A DNA stretch of 64,000 nt from Linyphia triangularis (GCA_963978545.1 OZ021723.1:3162001-3226000); one strand, 5' to 3'; counted from the first letter of the stretch, positions 1 through 12,571 are shown. Numbers and translations: made by a program. Notes: a model not told the origin generated them from the letters alone.

Positions 1-1559
1 GACGCCTTACATAGACCATCCTAATATATAGTTATAATTAGTCAATTAAAAGACACAATACTCAGTTATACTACATATCATTGCGTACCTACTTTGATTC
101 ATCGTAAGATCTCAACGAGGGATTTCAAACTCGAACAGAAATTTATATTTTAAACAATTAATAATTTGCTTTAAAAATTGAAGTTATATATTTTCGATTA
201 ATTTGTTTTAAATGATAATTAAGACGGTAAAGGAAGTTTAATTTCACCAACAATAGAAGGTCACTTTTTCTTTAATAGCACAATTTAATAAGTTAAATTC
301 TTAACTGATAAGTTGTCTTTGTAAAAAAAAAGGCTTTTCCTTTAAGTATGTACAATGTACATATTAAACAGTATTTTTAAACTTCAAATATTGTGTTTAT
401 TGATGGACAACCCAACTACGGATACGGACGATGACGCTTCGTGTTTTTAAGACAACTGTATTTTAATGTTTCATAATGTGCAGTTTTGTTGAGTTTTAAA
501 ATTCGATTTATTTGACAGACAATTGAAAGAATTTCTTACAATATCTGTTCAGAACAAGTATCATTTTGTAAAAAGTGTATGCTTTCTCTCAAATGATTTT
601 TACCAAAATTGTCTTACAAAAATTAATTAGTAGACAGATAGTATTGCGTTGATTGTCAGAGAGTTTTTCGGATTTTCTCCTTCTTGATGCGTAAATGCGC
701 GATATTTTCCTCTTCAAAGACCATGGGTGAAAACAGTCAAAATGTCAAAAAGAGGAAAACATTCATAGCTTTGTTTTCAACTACAAAAATAGTGGAATAA
801 AAATATAATGGTGTACTAATGTGTGCACAGAACAATGGTGGAGTTAGATTTTTTTTTTTAGGGGCTACAGTTAAGTTTAGTTTGATAAAGGCCTATAAAG
901 TCTAATTAAAAAAAAAAAAAAATGTAGAACAAGCAGAACTTTTCAGAGTAAAAAAAAGTGGAAACCCCTGAAAGACACACCATTTCCAGACTGTGTACGG
1001 TTCACGTTGTTTTGGCGCATCAATGTCCTAGTGTAGTTTTTGCGCTTGATAACGTCTAAATTTATTATTGGATTCTACATAGATGCCTTAAAAGGGATTA
1101 AATATTCTTAGCCGACACAACTTTGAATTTGTATTTTTTTCCGATTTTAATTTTGTTAACGCTTTAATTCTATCAGTAAACACTTACATAAACATTATAT
1201 GGTAAAGAATACTCTAAAATAATACTAAAAGAAATCAACTCATGAGGCCCTCTAAAAGGGAGGGTTTTTTTCCGCAACGATTACCAAAATATTTATCAAA
1301 ATCAATAAATTTATTTTGCTTTTCTCTGGAAAAAGCAATTTGATCTTATAAATATAATATATAAGAAGGGTGAAAAATAAAAATAACGAAAGTTTATATT
1401 TTCCATAAGTTCAGCTATACAATTCAATATTTGATTTTTCATTTTTAGTAATCCATAATTGATAAGGATGTTAATAATCGCAGGAATGATTCTTTTGAAG
1501 CTCTTAACTGCTGACTACGAAAGTTAGAATCTTTTTTTAATGTAACCTTCCATTTTAAC
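1..1559. other. AT-rich DNA, no gene recognised
   Basis: No open reading frame of useful length and no recognised repeat. Only short A and T runs are seen, for example near 842-860 and 907-922. Confidence 0.6.
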
Positions 1560-1564
1560 GTAAT

Positions 1565-1990
1565 CAGGGTTTCCACGGTCATTGAAAGTTATTAAAAGTG
1601 CTTAATATTTTTGAACTCGTTTTCAAGGCCTTGAAAGTACTTGAAAATGCTTAGAGGTGCTTAAAAGTCCTTGAAAATTCTTAAAGGTCCTTATAAGTCC
1701 TTAATTTTTACGGCTGTTGTGCCAACCGCAAATTTTATAATAGTACTACTCAGACTTGCTATCCCCGCGTGACCACCACTTCTCTGCACTGTTATCAGAA
1801 TTCTGTGACATATTTTATTACGCATGCGCAGACTTGTAAATTTTCTGGTATAATATATTCTATTAAAAATTTATATATAGACATGATGCACGAAAACAAA
1901 TTTTCAAAGGTCATTAAAAACATTATTTAGGTCCATAAAAGTCATTGAAAAGCCAGTGATTTTCATTCTGTGATTTGAGTGTGAACCCTG
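1565..1990. mobile_element. hAT-like MITE with GTAAT target duplication
   Basis: A 426-bp non-coding element. It begins CAGGGTTTCCAC and its far end reads CAGGGTTCACAC on the opposite strand. The direct repeat GTAAT lies immediately outside both ends (1560-1564 and 1991-1995). The left half holds several short repeats of the type CTTGAAAGTGCTTAAA. Ends starting CAG are typical of hAT transposons; a 5-bp rather than 8-bp duplication is less usual and points to a hAT subgroup or a related family. No transposase is encoded, so movement would have depended on another element's enzyme. Confidence 0.75.
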
Positions 1991-1995
1991 GTAAT

Positions 1996-3069
1996 ATCAA
2001 ATCCAGTAACATTTTCAGCCTAAAGTTCTTTAATTTACGCAAACAGCTTGCTCTCTCTTTAACCCTTTCTTCTCCCTATCGGATTCAAAAGAAAAAGTAA
2101 ACCAAAGAAAATTCCATTGTCCTATATGGTGTTTACCCTTTAACACTATTCGGGACCAGTTGGTAAGGATATTTATTTTAAGATTAACGATTCCGTTTTC
2201 TCACCAGCGGTTATTTGAAGCTTGAATTTCCTCAACAAAAGGATTTTAGATTTTTAGGTGTGTTGACTGGACTTGCGCTTGACATTGAATTATGAAAGGT
2301 AAATACTATTGTAAGTTGTCCACTTTGGATCATTTATAAAATTGTCTCCCGAGAGTACCTGTGGAACAGACCATTTCCAATTTTGACACATCACCTCGAG
2401 TAGAAGGTTTACCGAGCTGCGTAAGAACGTTGTGATAACGTTCTGTATTTTTAGTTGGTGGTCAAATTATATGGCAAAATAATTGTTTTAACTAGATCAA
2501 ATATGAATTTATAGACAACCAGCTACAATTAGTGACATTAGGGTGAATCATCTTGTAAATGCATATCCATCAAAAAAACAATTTCTTTGCTGGTATAAGC
2601 AAGAAGGGAGATTTGGAAATTACCAGTTAAAGAACATAAACCTTCCTATTCCGCAAAAGCTATTATTAAAAAATAAAATTTTCTAGGAAAAAAGCCTTTT
2701 GCGTTCTTTAAGTAAAAAGCGATTTTGCAACTAACACTTCACAAAAAATCGTTTTTGACTGTAAAAATAATATAACCCATAAAAACAAAGTTTTAAATAT
2801 AAATCCTTTGTATACATAAGTCAATTTTTATATTCATTAACATAGCACCGTTTCTGTTGCCAGCGTGTGCTTGTTTTAAAAATTTTAATTTCGATACTAA
2901 CACCATCTCTATCAGCAAAATATGTTGCAAACTACTTCTCAAAATTTATTCATTCAAAATGAATGTGAATTTATGCACTCAGATCCAAGTATATTTTATT
3001 TCTTCTGATCAAAACAATTTTATTATTTATACTAAAATTATTTTGTCAACAGGAAAGAATTTCTTCAAT
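1996..3069. other. AT-rich DNA, nothing recognised
   Basis: No supported gene or repeat boundary. A small palindromic patch with two AACGTT cores occurs near 2425-2447. Confidence 0.5.
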
Positions 3070-3345
3070 TATTGGTTTAATGCTATTTCAATGCGATTGG
3101 ATGACGGCAAGTTGGTTTATTAGCATTCCATAAAAATGATCTTTTAGTGACAGTGACAGCCTTCAAAATGTGACAGAATGCATTGTCACCGACATCGAAT
3201 CTATCTGCTAAGTTTCAGCCCGATTTGATGATGTCAAAGAGTCTCACATAATTAGGCCTCCGTATATTTGCCTGCCATCGACAAACAAAACACACAAATA
3301 TACACACAAAGTCGGAAGTTAATACAAGAAATTTAATAAATTAAA
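3070..3345 (+). repeat. dispersed repeat family C, modules
   Basis: Contains the module ending GATTGGATGACGGCAAG followed by a second module with CGACATCGAATCTAT and a short A/C-rich stretch (AAACACACAAATATACAC). The same order of sentences recurs at 15290-15575, with clear base-by-base similarity. It is a non-coding interspersed repeat; superfamily unknown. The 88-codon frame overlapping it looks incidental. Confidence 0.6.
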
Positions 3346-3819
3346 ACTGCAAACTAAAAGAATGTACATGTAATGAGAGGTTTGGAGTGCAATTTTAACA
3401 AATACATGTTTAGAAATGTATGGATGTAATTGTTTCAAAGGTGCGTTGTATGTTAAACTCAAAATTCAAAAGTAACTGCAGCCCTTTAATAGAAATAACA
3501 TTTTTGTTATATTTAAAGTTAACTAGTAAATTACTTTTAAGATTGATTTTTCAAAGGCATTTAAATTATGTGTTGATAAATTGTGCTCACTTCCAAAAAA
3601 ATCGGAATCCTTCACCATCAGCATCATTTGAAAGCAGCCATCTGAACTTACTTGGCTATTATTAACTCACCTTATATCTAAACTGTATTCATAGAATTTA
3701 AGTTTGAAACGATCAGAACTACTCAATCTCGTGAAATTATTCGAAATACGGCAAAATATGTTTCTGGCTTAGACATTAAGTTAAAATAGATCCATTTTTA
3801 AATCCCTTATAATAACTTC

Positions 3820-3913
3820 GAATTTGTGTGTGGATGGTTGGCTGTGTATGTCGATGGCGGGCAAATCTGCGTATCATATCTTTACATAGGGTAATGAAAG
3901 TACAGCATTCGAT

Positions 3914-3944
<31 letters not shown>

Positions 3945-4080
3945 GGATCACCCAGATTTTAAAAAAAAAAGTGGTATAGAAAAAAAAAATGCCTGTCTGT
4001 GTGCACGTGGTCAGAATAACTCCCGAACAAATTGACCTACACTCTTCAAATTTGGTACATGGTTTGGCGGTGGCCATGGG
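3820..4080 (+). repeat. family C / associated repeat module with poly-T tract
   Basis: Includes GGTAATGAAAGTACAG, a run of 29 T (3916-3944), and the sentence AACTCCCGAACAAATTGACC. The same blocks in the same order recur at 7540-7735, where the T tract is replaced by TA and mixed T/A tracts. Variable simple sequence inside a conserved frame is typical of an old interspersed repeat. Confidence 0.55.
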
Positions 4081-4554
4081 TCCTGCCATTTAGGTTTTCG
4101 TCAAAATCGCGCATGCGCATAAGATTGAAATAATGAAAAATCATGAAAAAATCTCGTTCTTCAATAATTTCTAAAAAACAGCCCTAACTATTTTGATTAA
4201 AATCTCTCTGCTAATGCCTCTTACGTGTTCTAAACTTCCCCACCACCTAAATTCCCGTACAAATGCGATAAAAGCGTAAAAAGTTTTTTTTTAAAAGGGG
4301 GAAAAAAATAAAAATAATCACGAATTACTTTAACACAGAGTTTTCTGCCCTTGAGCATCACCCACCAACGATTGATTTGTATCTGTTTCCCGCACAAGAA
4401 AGGACAATGTAATGTCTATCGAAGGGGGTGGGTTTTTAAATAAGTGAAAATATGAAAATGGTAAATAACATCCCGTATCATATTTTAACGCAATGATCAG
4501 TATTATTTAGTGTAATTGAAAAATTGTGCGATGTTCCATGCCCCTAGTTAAGGA
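4081..4554. other. no gene recognised
   Basis: AT-rich DNA with G/A-rich patches (about 4295-4310 and 4420-4435). Nothing further is supported. Confidence 0.5.
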
Positions 4555-4735
4555 TTCAATTTTGAAAAGTAGTTTGCCGCATATTTTGCTTATAGAAATG
4601 TTCTGCGGAGGCCAATTTAACTCACTTGCAATAATCCAATCGATCTGAAACTTGGCAAATATGATTTGATGCCGATGACATTTGTCACTAACAAATTTTG
4701 GGACTGTTATTCTCACTAAAAGATCGCTTTTACAA
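4555..4735 (-). repeat. dispersed repeat family C, minus-strand module
   Basis: On the minus strand this reads through a TGCCAAGTTTCAG-like sentence followed by GATTGGATTATTGCAAGT, the same order as in the plus-strand copies at 3150-3240 and 15420-15500. The 78-codon frame here is an incidental reading of the repeat. Confidence 0.55.
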
Positions 4736-5089
4736 TTACACATGCTTCTATAATCGCTTCTGAATACTAATAAAATCCCATTTTAACCGATCATTTGTTG
4801 AAACTATTTGCTGGTGCCAAAATGTTTTAATCAAAATATATATAATATATGGGTTTTCATTAATATACAACTGGTACCATTACAACCATTTTGAAAACTT
4901 ACGTCTTCTTCAATTTTCCACTTATTATGACGCTATTCTTACAAGAACCAAATTGAGACAAAAACTCTTATAGCACTATAAGACAATACAACAAAAATCT
5001 CCATTCGCTGATTAGATATGAAGTAGAAGAATATATAATCTAAAACTTTGTCCGAGTCCTGAACGAATAATTTCAGAAAGCAAAGACTA

Positions 5090-5440
5090 ACTTTAAACTT
5101 TTAACATTGCTATCATTGTTCCTTTGTTCTGTGCGCCAAGCAGAGAATCGCCCCGCGCCTTTTTTTGGTATTGGAACACATTTCTGGAGCGTTCGGAGGA
5201 AGAGGGGATGTATACAAAACGCTTCTCTACATGACCAGGGTTCTAATTAGGTTAAATGGAGCGTATCGAAGGTTCCTCCCCAACTACCTGATAAACGATC
5301 GTCTCATCCCAGAACTTCTTCGCTCGGATCGGACACCCTCCACAAGGATCAGCACGAGTGTTTTTGTTTTCTTTGTGCTCATAACCTCTTAAACTTTCAC
5401 ATGTGGAAGCAGTTCTACATCTGCTAAGAGTTTGGTAAGT
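5090..5440 (+). other. GC-richer island ending in a good splice-donor match; possible non-coding exon
   Basis: Noticeably richer in G and C than its surroundings. A 75-codon frame (5165-5392) has no recognisable domain. The stretch ends in TTTGGTAAGTAC, where GTAAGT (5435-5440) is a strong donor consensus. This could be an untranslated first exon, a transposon remnant, or chance. I cannot decide from sequence alone. Confidence 0.2.
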
Positions 5441-5700
5441 ACCTATTTATAAACATTATTTAATACTTTATGCAGTAGTATAGTTGTACCTGTCATTTCT
5501 GTTAAGGTTTTTATTTAAAAATTTCACAATAGCAACAGCTCTCCTAACCTCAAAATTACGACCTGTTTTGGCCCAGCTTTTTCTGCAGGTAAAAGTATTA
5601 CAGCTAATGATATTATTCAGTATGTAGAAAAGGAGAAAAAAAACAACAACATAAATATGAAAAGAAAAGAGAAAAAGAAAAGGAGAAATTGAAAGTGTGT

Positions 5701-5733
5701 TTTTCTTGCGGGCCAGAGTAGCCCGCAAGAAAA
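5701..5733. repeat. perfect 13-bp hairpin around GCGGGC/GCCCGC
   Basis: TTTTCTTGCGGGC is followed by a 7-base loop (CAGAGTA) and the exact complement. A similar hairpin with loop CAAAGTA lies at 6515-6543, and a weaker one (TTGGG/CCCAA) at about 6306-6323. It is not a bacterial-type terminator here; it is probably part of a fold-back repeat. Confidence 0.6.
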
Positions 5734-6161
5734 TCACGAAAAAGGAATGTAAAAAAAATTAAAAAAAATCCTTCAGAGGGATTTAGAAAAGAAAAGCTAA
5801 AGTTAAAACTCTGAAGAGGAAAACACAGGAAGCTGTTAGTGGTCCCGAAGAAGTCGACCCAGTTGCATTTACTTCTTACAATGCCCATAATTCCCTAGAA
5901 GAAAAAAACCTTAACACCAGCCTCTAAGAAGAGAATTTTGCTATTGTTGAATGGAATGCGCTCAGGTTTCGAGGGACAGCTGCTGATGTGAGAGAAGAAG
6001 GAACTGTTTTTAATTGCGTGGAACGCATCAACAAGTTTTGAAAGTGCCAGACAATAAAGGACTCTTTTTTCTGCTAATGGTGTTCGATTAATAAAATTAG
6101 TCAACCTCCAAAACTAATAAAAAAATAACTGTTCTCCATGATCAATTCAAACTTCATATAA

Positions 6162-6169
<8 letters not shown>

Positions 6170-6212
<43 letters not shown>
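6170..6212. repeat. (TA)n microsatellite
   Basis: Uninterrupted alternating TA between an A-rich left flank and a T-rich right flank. Confidence 0.9.
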
Positions 6213-6221
<9 letters not shown>

Positions 6222-7539
6222 TCCAATAAATAGATTTTCTTATGAAACCAATTCTCTCTTTGGCCCTGGTTAGTTATATAATGCTTTTAAATAGGTAAAA
6301 CCACCTTGGGCCAAAGTAACCCAAACGCAAAGGTAATATTGGCCCAAATAAAAAAAAAATAAAAAAAGGGTAATACCACTTTGAAAAAAAGAAAAAAAAA
6401 AAAGGATAACTATTAAAAAATTAAATTAAGAGTTGTCAAGATGTGTAAAAAGGTTATCACAGCTTAGAAATAGGAAAAGTAGCAAAATGATTAGAAAAAG
6501 AATAAAAAAGTTCTAAAATGTGGGCCAAAGTAGCCCGCATTTACGGTATCGAAAAGGGTCTATATGTTTCTAACAAGAGATATTCAAATATCTCATTTCT
6601 GATAAAGTCACAACTATAAAATTCGATACAAATACCAATAAGGGTCAAATACCAAAGTCAAAATAAACTATTCTTATTAGTATAAACTAGTTTTAAGGGT
6701 TGGAATGGCATCAAAAGTCGGAAATGTAGAATGCATGAATGTGTTTTGATTGCTAAAATGCGCATGGTAAAATTGAGTAGTGTATTTATGTAATATATAT
6801 ATAAATGTATATAATTCTGAATAATTAATTATAAAAGTTCTGAAGCAAAATAAACCAAAATTATTCCATGGTGTGACATTTTCAAAGATCATACTATATG
6901 AAATAAAAGAAGCCATCCAATGATTTATTGAATCCTCCCTCCCCTATTTTCAAGAAAACAAACTTCCTTTCACAGCTGTGACAGTAATCAATATTTTTTC
7001 GCATCAAGAGTTCTTCTGAGAGATGGTTTAGTTGCGTTTCTCTCTGGACAGCTGAAAGGGAAAGACAAAAACGTTTTCGCTGGAAGAAAGGACAGATTAC
7101 ATACTCAGATATTAGGACCTAAGGCTTGTTAAGAATGTGGGTGGAATTCTTCGGTTCTTTAAAGAAAATAGTTGATTGTGTTGAAGAGGAGCAGGGGAGA
7201 ATTTATGATATATTTGAAGTTTCTTCTTCATAATTTAGAAACACTAGAGTTCATTTAAGCACATCCTTTTATAAAGAGATAAACTAAGTCTCCTCGTACC
7301 ATTCATACAATTCAATAAAAATAACGATAACAAATAATCTTCAACGATGAACAGAAAAGGTATTCTTTACAAGGTATAAAAAGATTTGTTTTGAAGCTTA
7401 AAAATGTTTTTTTGTAAGTAACGTTATAACTTAAATGAACCATGTTAAATGTTTTTAATATTCTTTTTTTAAAGATGCGTTTATTCATTTGAAGACAAAA
7501 ATTAATGCTCATTTTTATTTTCAATTACCCATATGCATG

Positions 7540-7740
7540 CATAAGGTAATGAAAGTATAGGATTCGGTCTAAAAAAAATATATATATATTTTTTATTTTT
7601 ATTTTTTGCATTCCTCCACGTTTTGGAACATCCTGATTTCAAAAAAGTGATCTAGAAAAAATGTGTGTCTCTGTGTCTGTACGTACGTGGTCAGCATAAC
7701 TCCCGAACAAATTGACCTACAATGTTAAATTTTGGGTGCA
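7540..7740 (+). repeat. second copy of the 3.8-kb repeat module
   Basis: Repeats the sentences GGTAATGAAAGTATAG and AACTCCCGAACAAATTGACC seen at 3885-4040, separated by a different simple-sequence tract. It is immediately followed by a MITE-B copy, which seems to have inserted next to or into it. Confidence 0.55.
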
Positions 7741-7753
7741 GGTTGATGCTGGG

Positions 7754-8093
7754 TCCAGTAGCACAAATGCAATGACCAATTTCAGTTAGACACTGACCAA
7801 TCCTGATGTGGATCATTGTAAACTGGCCGTTGCTAAGGATTTTGACTAATCTCAGCCAATGCTGAGTAAAATACACTGGAATTTTGGAAATATTGATGCA
7901 CATTTTTAAAATTGTAATGTAGTGTAACAAAAAAGGACAGATGGGTAAAAAATATGTTTTGTGATTGTTTTGACATGTTTATTTTTTTTTTAAATCTTAT
8001 ACTTTGGAACGATGCTCGAGTTTTGGCCTGAACTGGCCAATATCCCTTGAACCCTTGTTTCTGACATTGGCCAATACTGTTGTGCTACCTGGA
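7754..8093. mobile_element. MITE family B, short copy
   Basis: Ends are inverted and similar: TCCAGTAGCACAA at the left, and TCCAGGTAGCACAA on the opposite strand at the right. Internal blocks are shared with 11489-12475 (AACTGGCCGTTG, and a TGAGTAAAATACACTGG-like sentence) and with 17201-17345 (AAACTCGAGC). At 340 bp it is a deleted version of the longer copy. No coding capacity; target duplication not resolved. Confidence 0.6.
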
Positions 8094-8369
8094 TAATGTT
8101 ACTGATTTAAAATTGTATACAAACACTATTTAGGCTCTTATATTGGTAGCACACTTTTAGAAATGCCTGTATTCAACTGTATGAAATAGCCGTTTTATGT
8201 GATCTGCTAAAAACTTTACGGTAGAAATATTTCCTTTCCGTTTTAAAAACTTACTGTGTTATTCTCAAATATTTAGTTTTATTATCAATGAAGACAATTT
8301 GCATTTCATGTTACACTATATGGATGCAGAAATTAAAAAAAAAAAAACTGTCATTGATCACTTTCTTAA

Positions 8370-8887
8370 CTCTTTAATTCCCGTAACGGCCAAAACGGCC
8401 CAGTCGGCAGAGTCCTATTCCGGCCGTGTCTTTTCACTTACAACTCCTACCCCCCCCCCCTTCTTGGGTGGACCTTGGAGGTCCGATACCATTAACGGCT
8501 CACTACAATGGGTCAGAGATTTCCCTTCACAGCGGGAGGGAGAAGAGGGGCCAAGGTATTCTTGTGACTGTCTTCACACTAGGGTGGGTATAACAGGTGG
8601 TTTTCATTCTTATCTTTGGAAGCCTTTCTTTTCACAGCTTCATTTCCAAAACACAAATACTTTGTACTACTAAAGAAAACAAACAAAACGCCTTGAGGAT
8701 TTACTAGTTGTCAATCTCTATCTGGAAACCAGAAAGCGAAGAGAGATAAATTACCCTTAGCTTAGCAGGGGGTCTATTGCCCTTTTCTCTAAATGCGGCA
8801 CTTGGAGGGGTGAAAATGGTTTTTCTTTTCGGGCGGGAACCTGGTCCCTAAAGGATATTCCAGAAAACTGCATTGGGAACTAAAGAG
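8370..8887. mobile_element. TTAA-flanked short transposon (CTCTTTAATTCCC ends)
   Basis: A 518-bp element with 13-bp inverted ends, CTCTTTAATTCCC and (opposite strand) CTCTTTAGTTCCC. TTAA lies on both sides (8366-8369, 8888-8891). It is GC-rich against its surroundings, with C and G tracts near 8451 and 8545. The 124-codon frame (8299-8673) starts outside the element and runs into it, has no recognisable domain, and is probably incidental. TTAA target sites are known for piggyBac and, as I recall, Sola3 elements; no transposase is present to decide. Confidence 0.55.
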
Positions 8888-8893
8888 TTAAAT

Positions 8894-11488
8894 GAAAATG
8901 AGAATTTTAAAATTGCAATTTTAAGATCAGAAGCTAGTTTTATTAATATTTCATTACATTGATAGATATAAATCTTTGTCTGAATTTTGAGGTTTATATA
9001 CTTAATTATTTTTGTATAATATTAGTAAAATGAAATATCTTATATATCAGTGTGAAAAGCACATGATAAAAATACAGTTTTTTTTAGCAACTGAACATAG
9101 AATAAAAATATTTTGCTATCTCATCAACACTTATTTGCTATAAAAGGCATAAATTCTTAGATTTCTAAGCCAGAAAAACGAGTTTGTTTAATAAAAGTTT
9201 AATTTAATGCAATGTGTCTTGAAATATTGTTCTTCTCTACAAACATAAAACGTTAATATAATTTTTTTTTTTTGTGTGTGATTAAAACAAGTAGATATAA
9301 AAATAGTTTTAGCCAGTGTAAGTAACTTTTCCCTTCCTTATGACTTAATCCTTTTTGGCGTTTAGGCTTCCTTAATGGCACTTTGTTTCCATTCTGAAAT
9401 GTGGTTTGTTTTGTGGTCTGTACGCAAGACGCACCTGGAGATCATCAAGATACTGGCCAAGCGAAGAAGGAGTCGCCGAGAGAGGAGTTCGCAAGGAAAC
9501 CTATGGTCTATTCTAAATTGAATTTAAGGGAGGGGGCGATATAGTCGTTCTGTTAACTATCGGAACATATTTCCTTTACTAATCTTTTGGGTTATGAGAT
9601 ATGAATCAAGAGAGGAGATTCAAAATTGTTGCATTAAACAACTCAACCATTTTATTGGATCGTGGTTACAAGAGTGTTGTACAGGTCTGTCCCCATATCA
9701 AGTTCCCCATATCAAATATGAACCCTGCCTTAAATTACGAAAAAAAAACAACTTAGTAATATTTTCACTTGTTGGGAATGTATTAGCAGAGATAGGCTTA
9801 ATCGAGAAGCTCAGTTCTGCAAAAAAGCATCATTTAACTGTAACAGCATTTTGATTTGGAATCGATTCTGCTTATGACCACATGATGCAATCTGACATTC
9901 CTACTATTTTGCATGAAGGGTTAAAGCACTGCAATTAATACACATTCCCCCAAGTAAAGCTGAGTTGCCCAATATTTGCATATTAAACCGAAGGGGGGAT
10001 TTTCTCACGGCCTTTTGCTCCAATTGGAATCTCTGAATATTGGTAGCAAATAGAAGTGTGAGAGGGGGGCACATATGTCTGGGACTGATGTCAGAAAGTC
10101 TGGAGGAATCTGATATCGGAGTAAAGGGGGGGAAGGTTTTCCGAGGGAGAAGAAACAACACGATGGTTTTGAAACGAAGGGAGTTCTTAAGAGAGAGACG
10201 ATGACCCGCTGCCACATTGCTTACCCCTGAAATTAGTTGATTTACCGTTCTTCCTCTATCCTCGGCCAGAAGTTCAATTAAGTAACTATGTCAATGCCTG
10301 AATTTAATAGGTAATTGTAGAAATAATTGAATTTTACCTATTTGGAGAATGTTACTTTTTATATCTTGTTTTTTATTATTAATACTTTGATGCATGACAG
10401 TGAGCTAAAGTTACTTTCATTTAATTAATATATCTGTGCATTTATAGAGTATGTGAATAAACAGGTAGATTGATTTGGAGGACTGGTTATTTGGTTTGAA
10501 TATTTAAAATGTTAAGTAATGTATAACTTTGATTTATCTGTTGTTGGTAGTTATTATACTAACATCTTACGGCTCAACGTTTTGTATCAAATTAAGCAAA
10601 AGATCACGTCAACCACTTTATAAAATATTCCATGGCGGCAAAAATAAATTTGTTGCCTTAGGTTGTGTGAGAAATAGACACATAAGAAATATAGAATAGA
10701 CATATAAGAAATATATTCTAAAATGTGCCTCTGCTTAGTAAACTGCAATCTACTGGGAGTTCCGATCATTAGCCCTTTTCGTGAATTGCATTCGGTACTT
10801 GATTTGTACTACTTTCGACATCAAATTGTCCCAAAATAATATATTTTTTTTGTCATCGTTGACAGTTTTCACGATCACAAGATACTTCCTCCGTTTGACT
10901 ACCATTTAGCTCATCCAGAAAAGTTATGACTCTTGATCGTGATAAGAGTATTGACCACATGAAGCTTTTACAATCTTTCGATGAATTTCTGCATTTCACA
11001 ATTGCTAGGAGTTTCACTTGCCCTAGTATTCTTTCACTTTGGAGGTGAAACCTTTTGAAAACTGATTTTACCTTTGGCTTTTTCTATTAATTCAAAACGA
11101 AGCTAATGATATTGATCTTCTATTTGACTCTTGCGGACGTGTAAGACACTCTAAGTGTCTGCCTCTGAGATTGTTGAAGTGGAAGTTATTTTTCAGATAT
11201 CATACGAGCTGATTTAAAACTTAGATTTATTTTCTCTTAAAACAAAAGGGGAAGCTCTCTGGAAATAATCTTCTGAAGAGTGTATCCACATTCCAATAAA
11301 AAGGTTATTTTCTATATCTAATTGCCATGGCATATTCTTTTAAATGCTAGGATCAATCAGATATTTGTCGATAGACTTCATCATATCCACCAATCGCTTT
11401 TATGGTACTATATCATACTTTTGGTCAGATTCATGATGAAGAAATTCCTCTTCTAGACACTAGTTTTTAAGAATTGCTTTTAGATGTA
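8894..11488. other. no gene recognised
   Basis: Mostly AT-rich. Two GC-richer patches stand out. One at about 9415-9510 has a short frame without stops. The other at about 9940-10215 has G-rich tracts and a 103-codon minus-strand frame. Neither shows a domain I recognise. Confidence 0.4.
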
Positions 11489-11683
11489 CCATTGGTAGCA
11501 CAGCGGTATAGGCCAATGTCGGAAACATGGTTTCTGGACCGACTGAATTTAAAAGTTGTATTTTCATCCAACTTCAATGTTCTATAAATTATTTATTTTC
11601 AATGAATATACAAACTTTTTTCACTGTTGTTTCAAGAGTTGTTGGATGTTTATAAACATAGAAATTGTGCACAAATTATTAAA

Positions 11684-11684
11684 G

Positions 11685-11713
<29 letters not shown>
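11684..11713. repeat. (TA)n microsatellite
   Basis: Alternating TA inside the MITE-B copy. Confidence 0.85.
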
Positions 11714-11715
<2 letters not shown>

Positions 11716-11797
11716 AGTTTACAAGCATTTTTTGAAATTATCTTAAAACAGTGATTTTTAACACCTTGGTGCACTTTCCAAAAAATAGCTTATAAAT

Positions 11798-11801
<4 letters not shown>

Positions 11802-11828
<27 letters not shown>
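11802..11828. repeat. poly-A run of 27
   Basis: Homopolymer inside the MITE-B copy; length may be affected by sequencing. Confidence 0.85.
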
Positions 11829-12571
11829 TGCTAATGCTAAGTTAACATTTCGATTAACGATGATAACCAATTTTTGTAGACAATACTGCTTTCTATGTTT
11901 ATGAAAAAAATTATGTATTTTGTATAAACTAGAAGAAAAAAAAATTCGGAAATTTCAAATTAAAAAAAATAACAAATATGCACATATTTTAAATAAACAT
12001 TTTAGATCATTAATATAAAACTCATTTTTATAAAGTATTCTACTCAAAAATTAAATCGAAGTAGTCAAAAGATTTTTTTTTAAAAATTGTACCTAGATGT
12101 GGAAAATCACTGTTTTGAGTTCATTGCAAAAAATTTTTGCAAATTAAAAATATTATTATTTTTTTTATTATTATTATTGACTTATTACTATATTTGTAAA
12201 TATCGAACTTCAAATTCTGTACAAAAAGTTTGTAAATACTTTGATAAATAAAAAATTTATAGGACATTGAAGTTAGATGTAAATTTGGCTTTTAGCTTGT
12301 GACGGTGACTCTCAAGCTCCCTTAAAACTCCACATCAACATGTTAAAATTTTTCCAGTATATTTTACCCAGCACTGAGCATATATTCCAGTAAATGTTAC
12401 CCAACGACGGCCAGTCTACAACGTTCCACAAAGGGATTAATTAGTGTCGAACCGATATTAGGCAGATAATTAGTAGTAATTGCTTATACGAAATTATAAA
12501 AATAAAGCAAGTATTTATTCCTTTGTCAAATGTTCTTTCTACAATAGTAAAATCCCTTCAGTTCACTCATA

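Larger units (their letters stand above)
5441..7539. other. AT-rich DNA with hairpins and simple repeats
   Basis: Holds a perfect 13-bp hairpin at 5701-5733, a related near-perfect hairpin at 6515-6543, a (TA)n run at about 6170-6212, and many A-rich tracts. The frames at 5468-6104 read A-rich tracts and match no family I know. Confidence 0.45.
11489..12475. mobile_element. MITE family B, longer copy
   Basis: The left end carries TTGGTAGCACAGCGGTAT. About 70 bp of internal sequence after it (11560-11635, including CAACTTCAATGTTCTATAAA) recurs inverted at 12225-12292. The right part (12355-12450), read on the minus strand, matches the left part of the 7.75-kb copy, including ACTGGCCGTCGTTGG. 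The middle is simple AT sequence with (TA)n and poly-A. The right boundary is uncertain by some tens of bases. No transposase. Confidence 0.5.

Noticed and set aside
8299..8673. 124-codon frame as a host gene
   Set aside because: It starts outside and ends inside a TTAA-flanked element; composition reflects GC-rich tracts.
9415..9515. Possible coding exon (GC-rich, stop-free in two frames)
   Set aside because: Too short, no splice consensus that I can defend, no recognised residues.
9904..10217. 103-codon minus-strand frame as a gene
   Set aside because: No domain, no start context, overlapping 70-codon frame in another register; region has G-rich tracts that lengthen frames by lacking stops.
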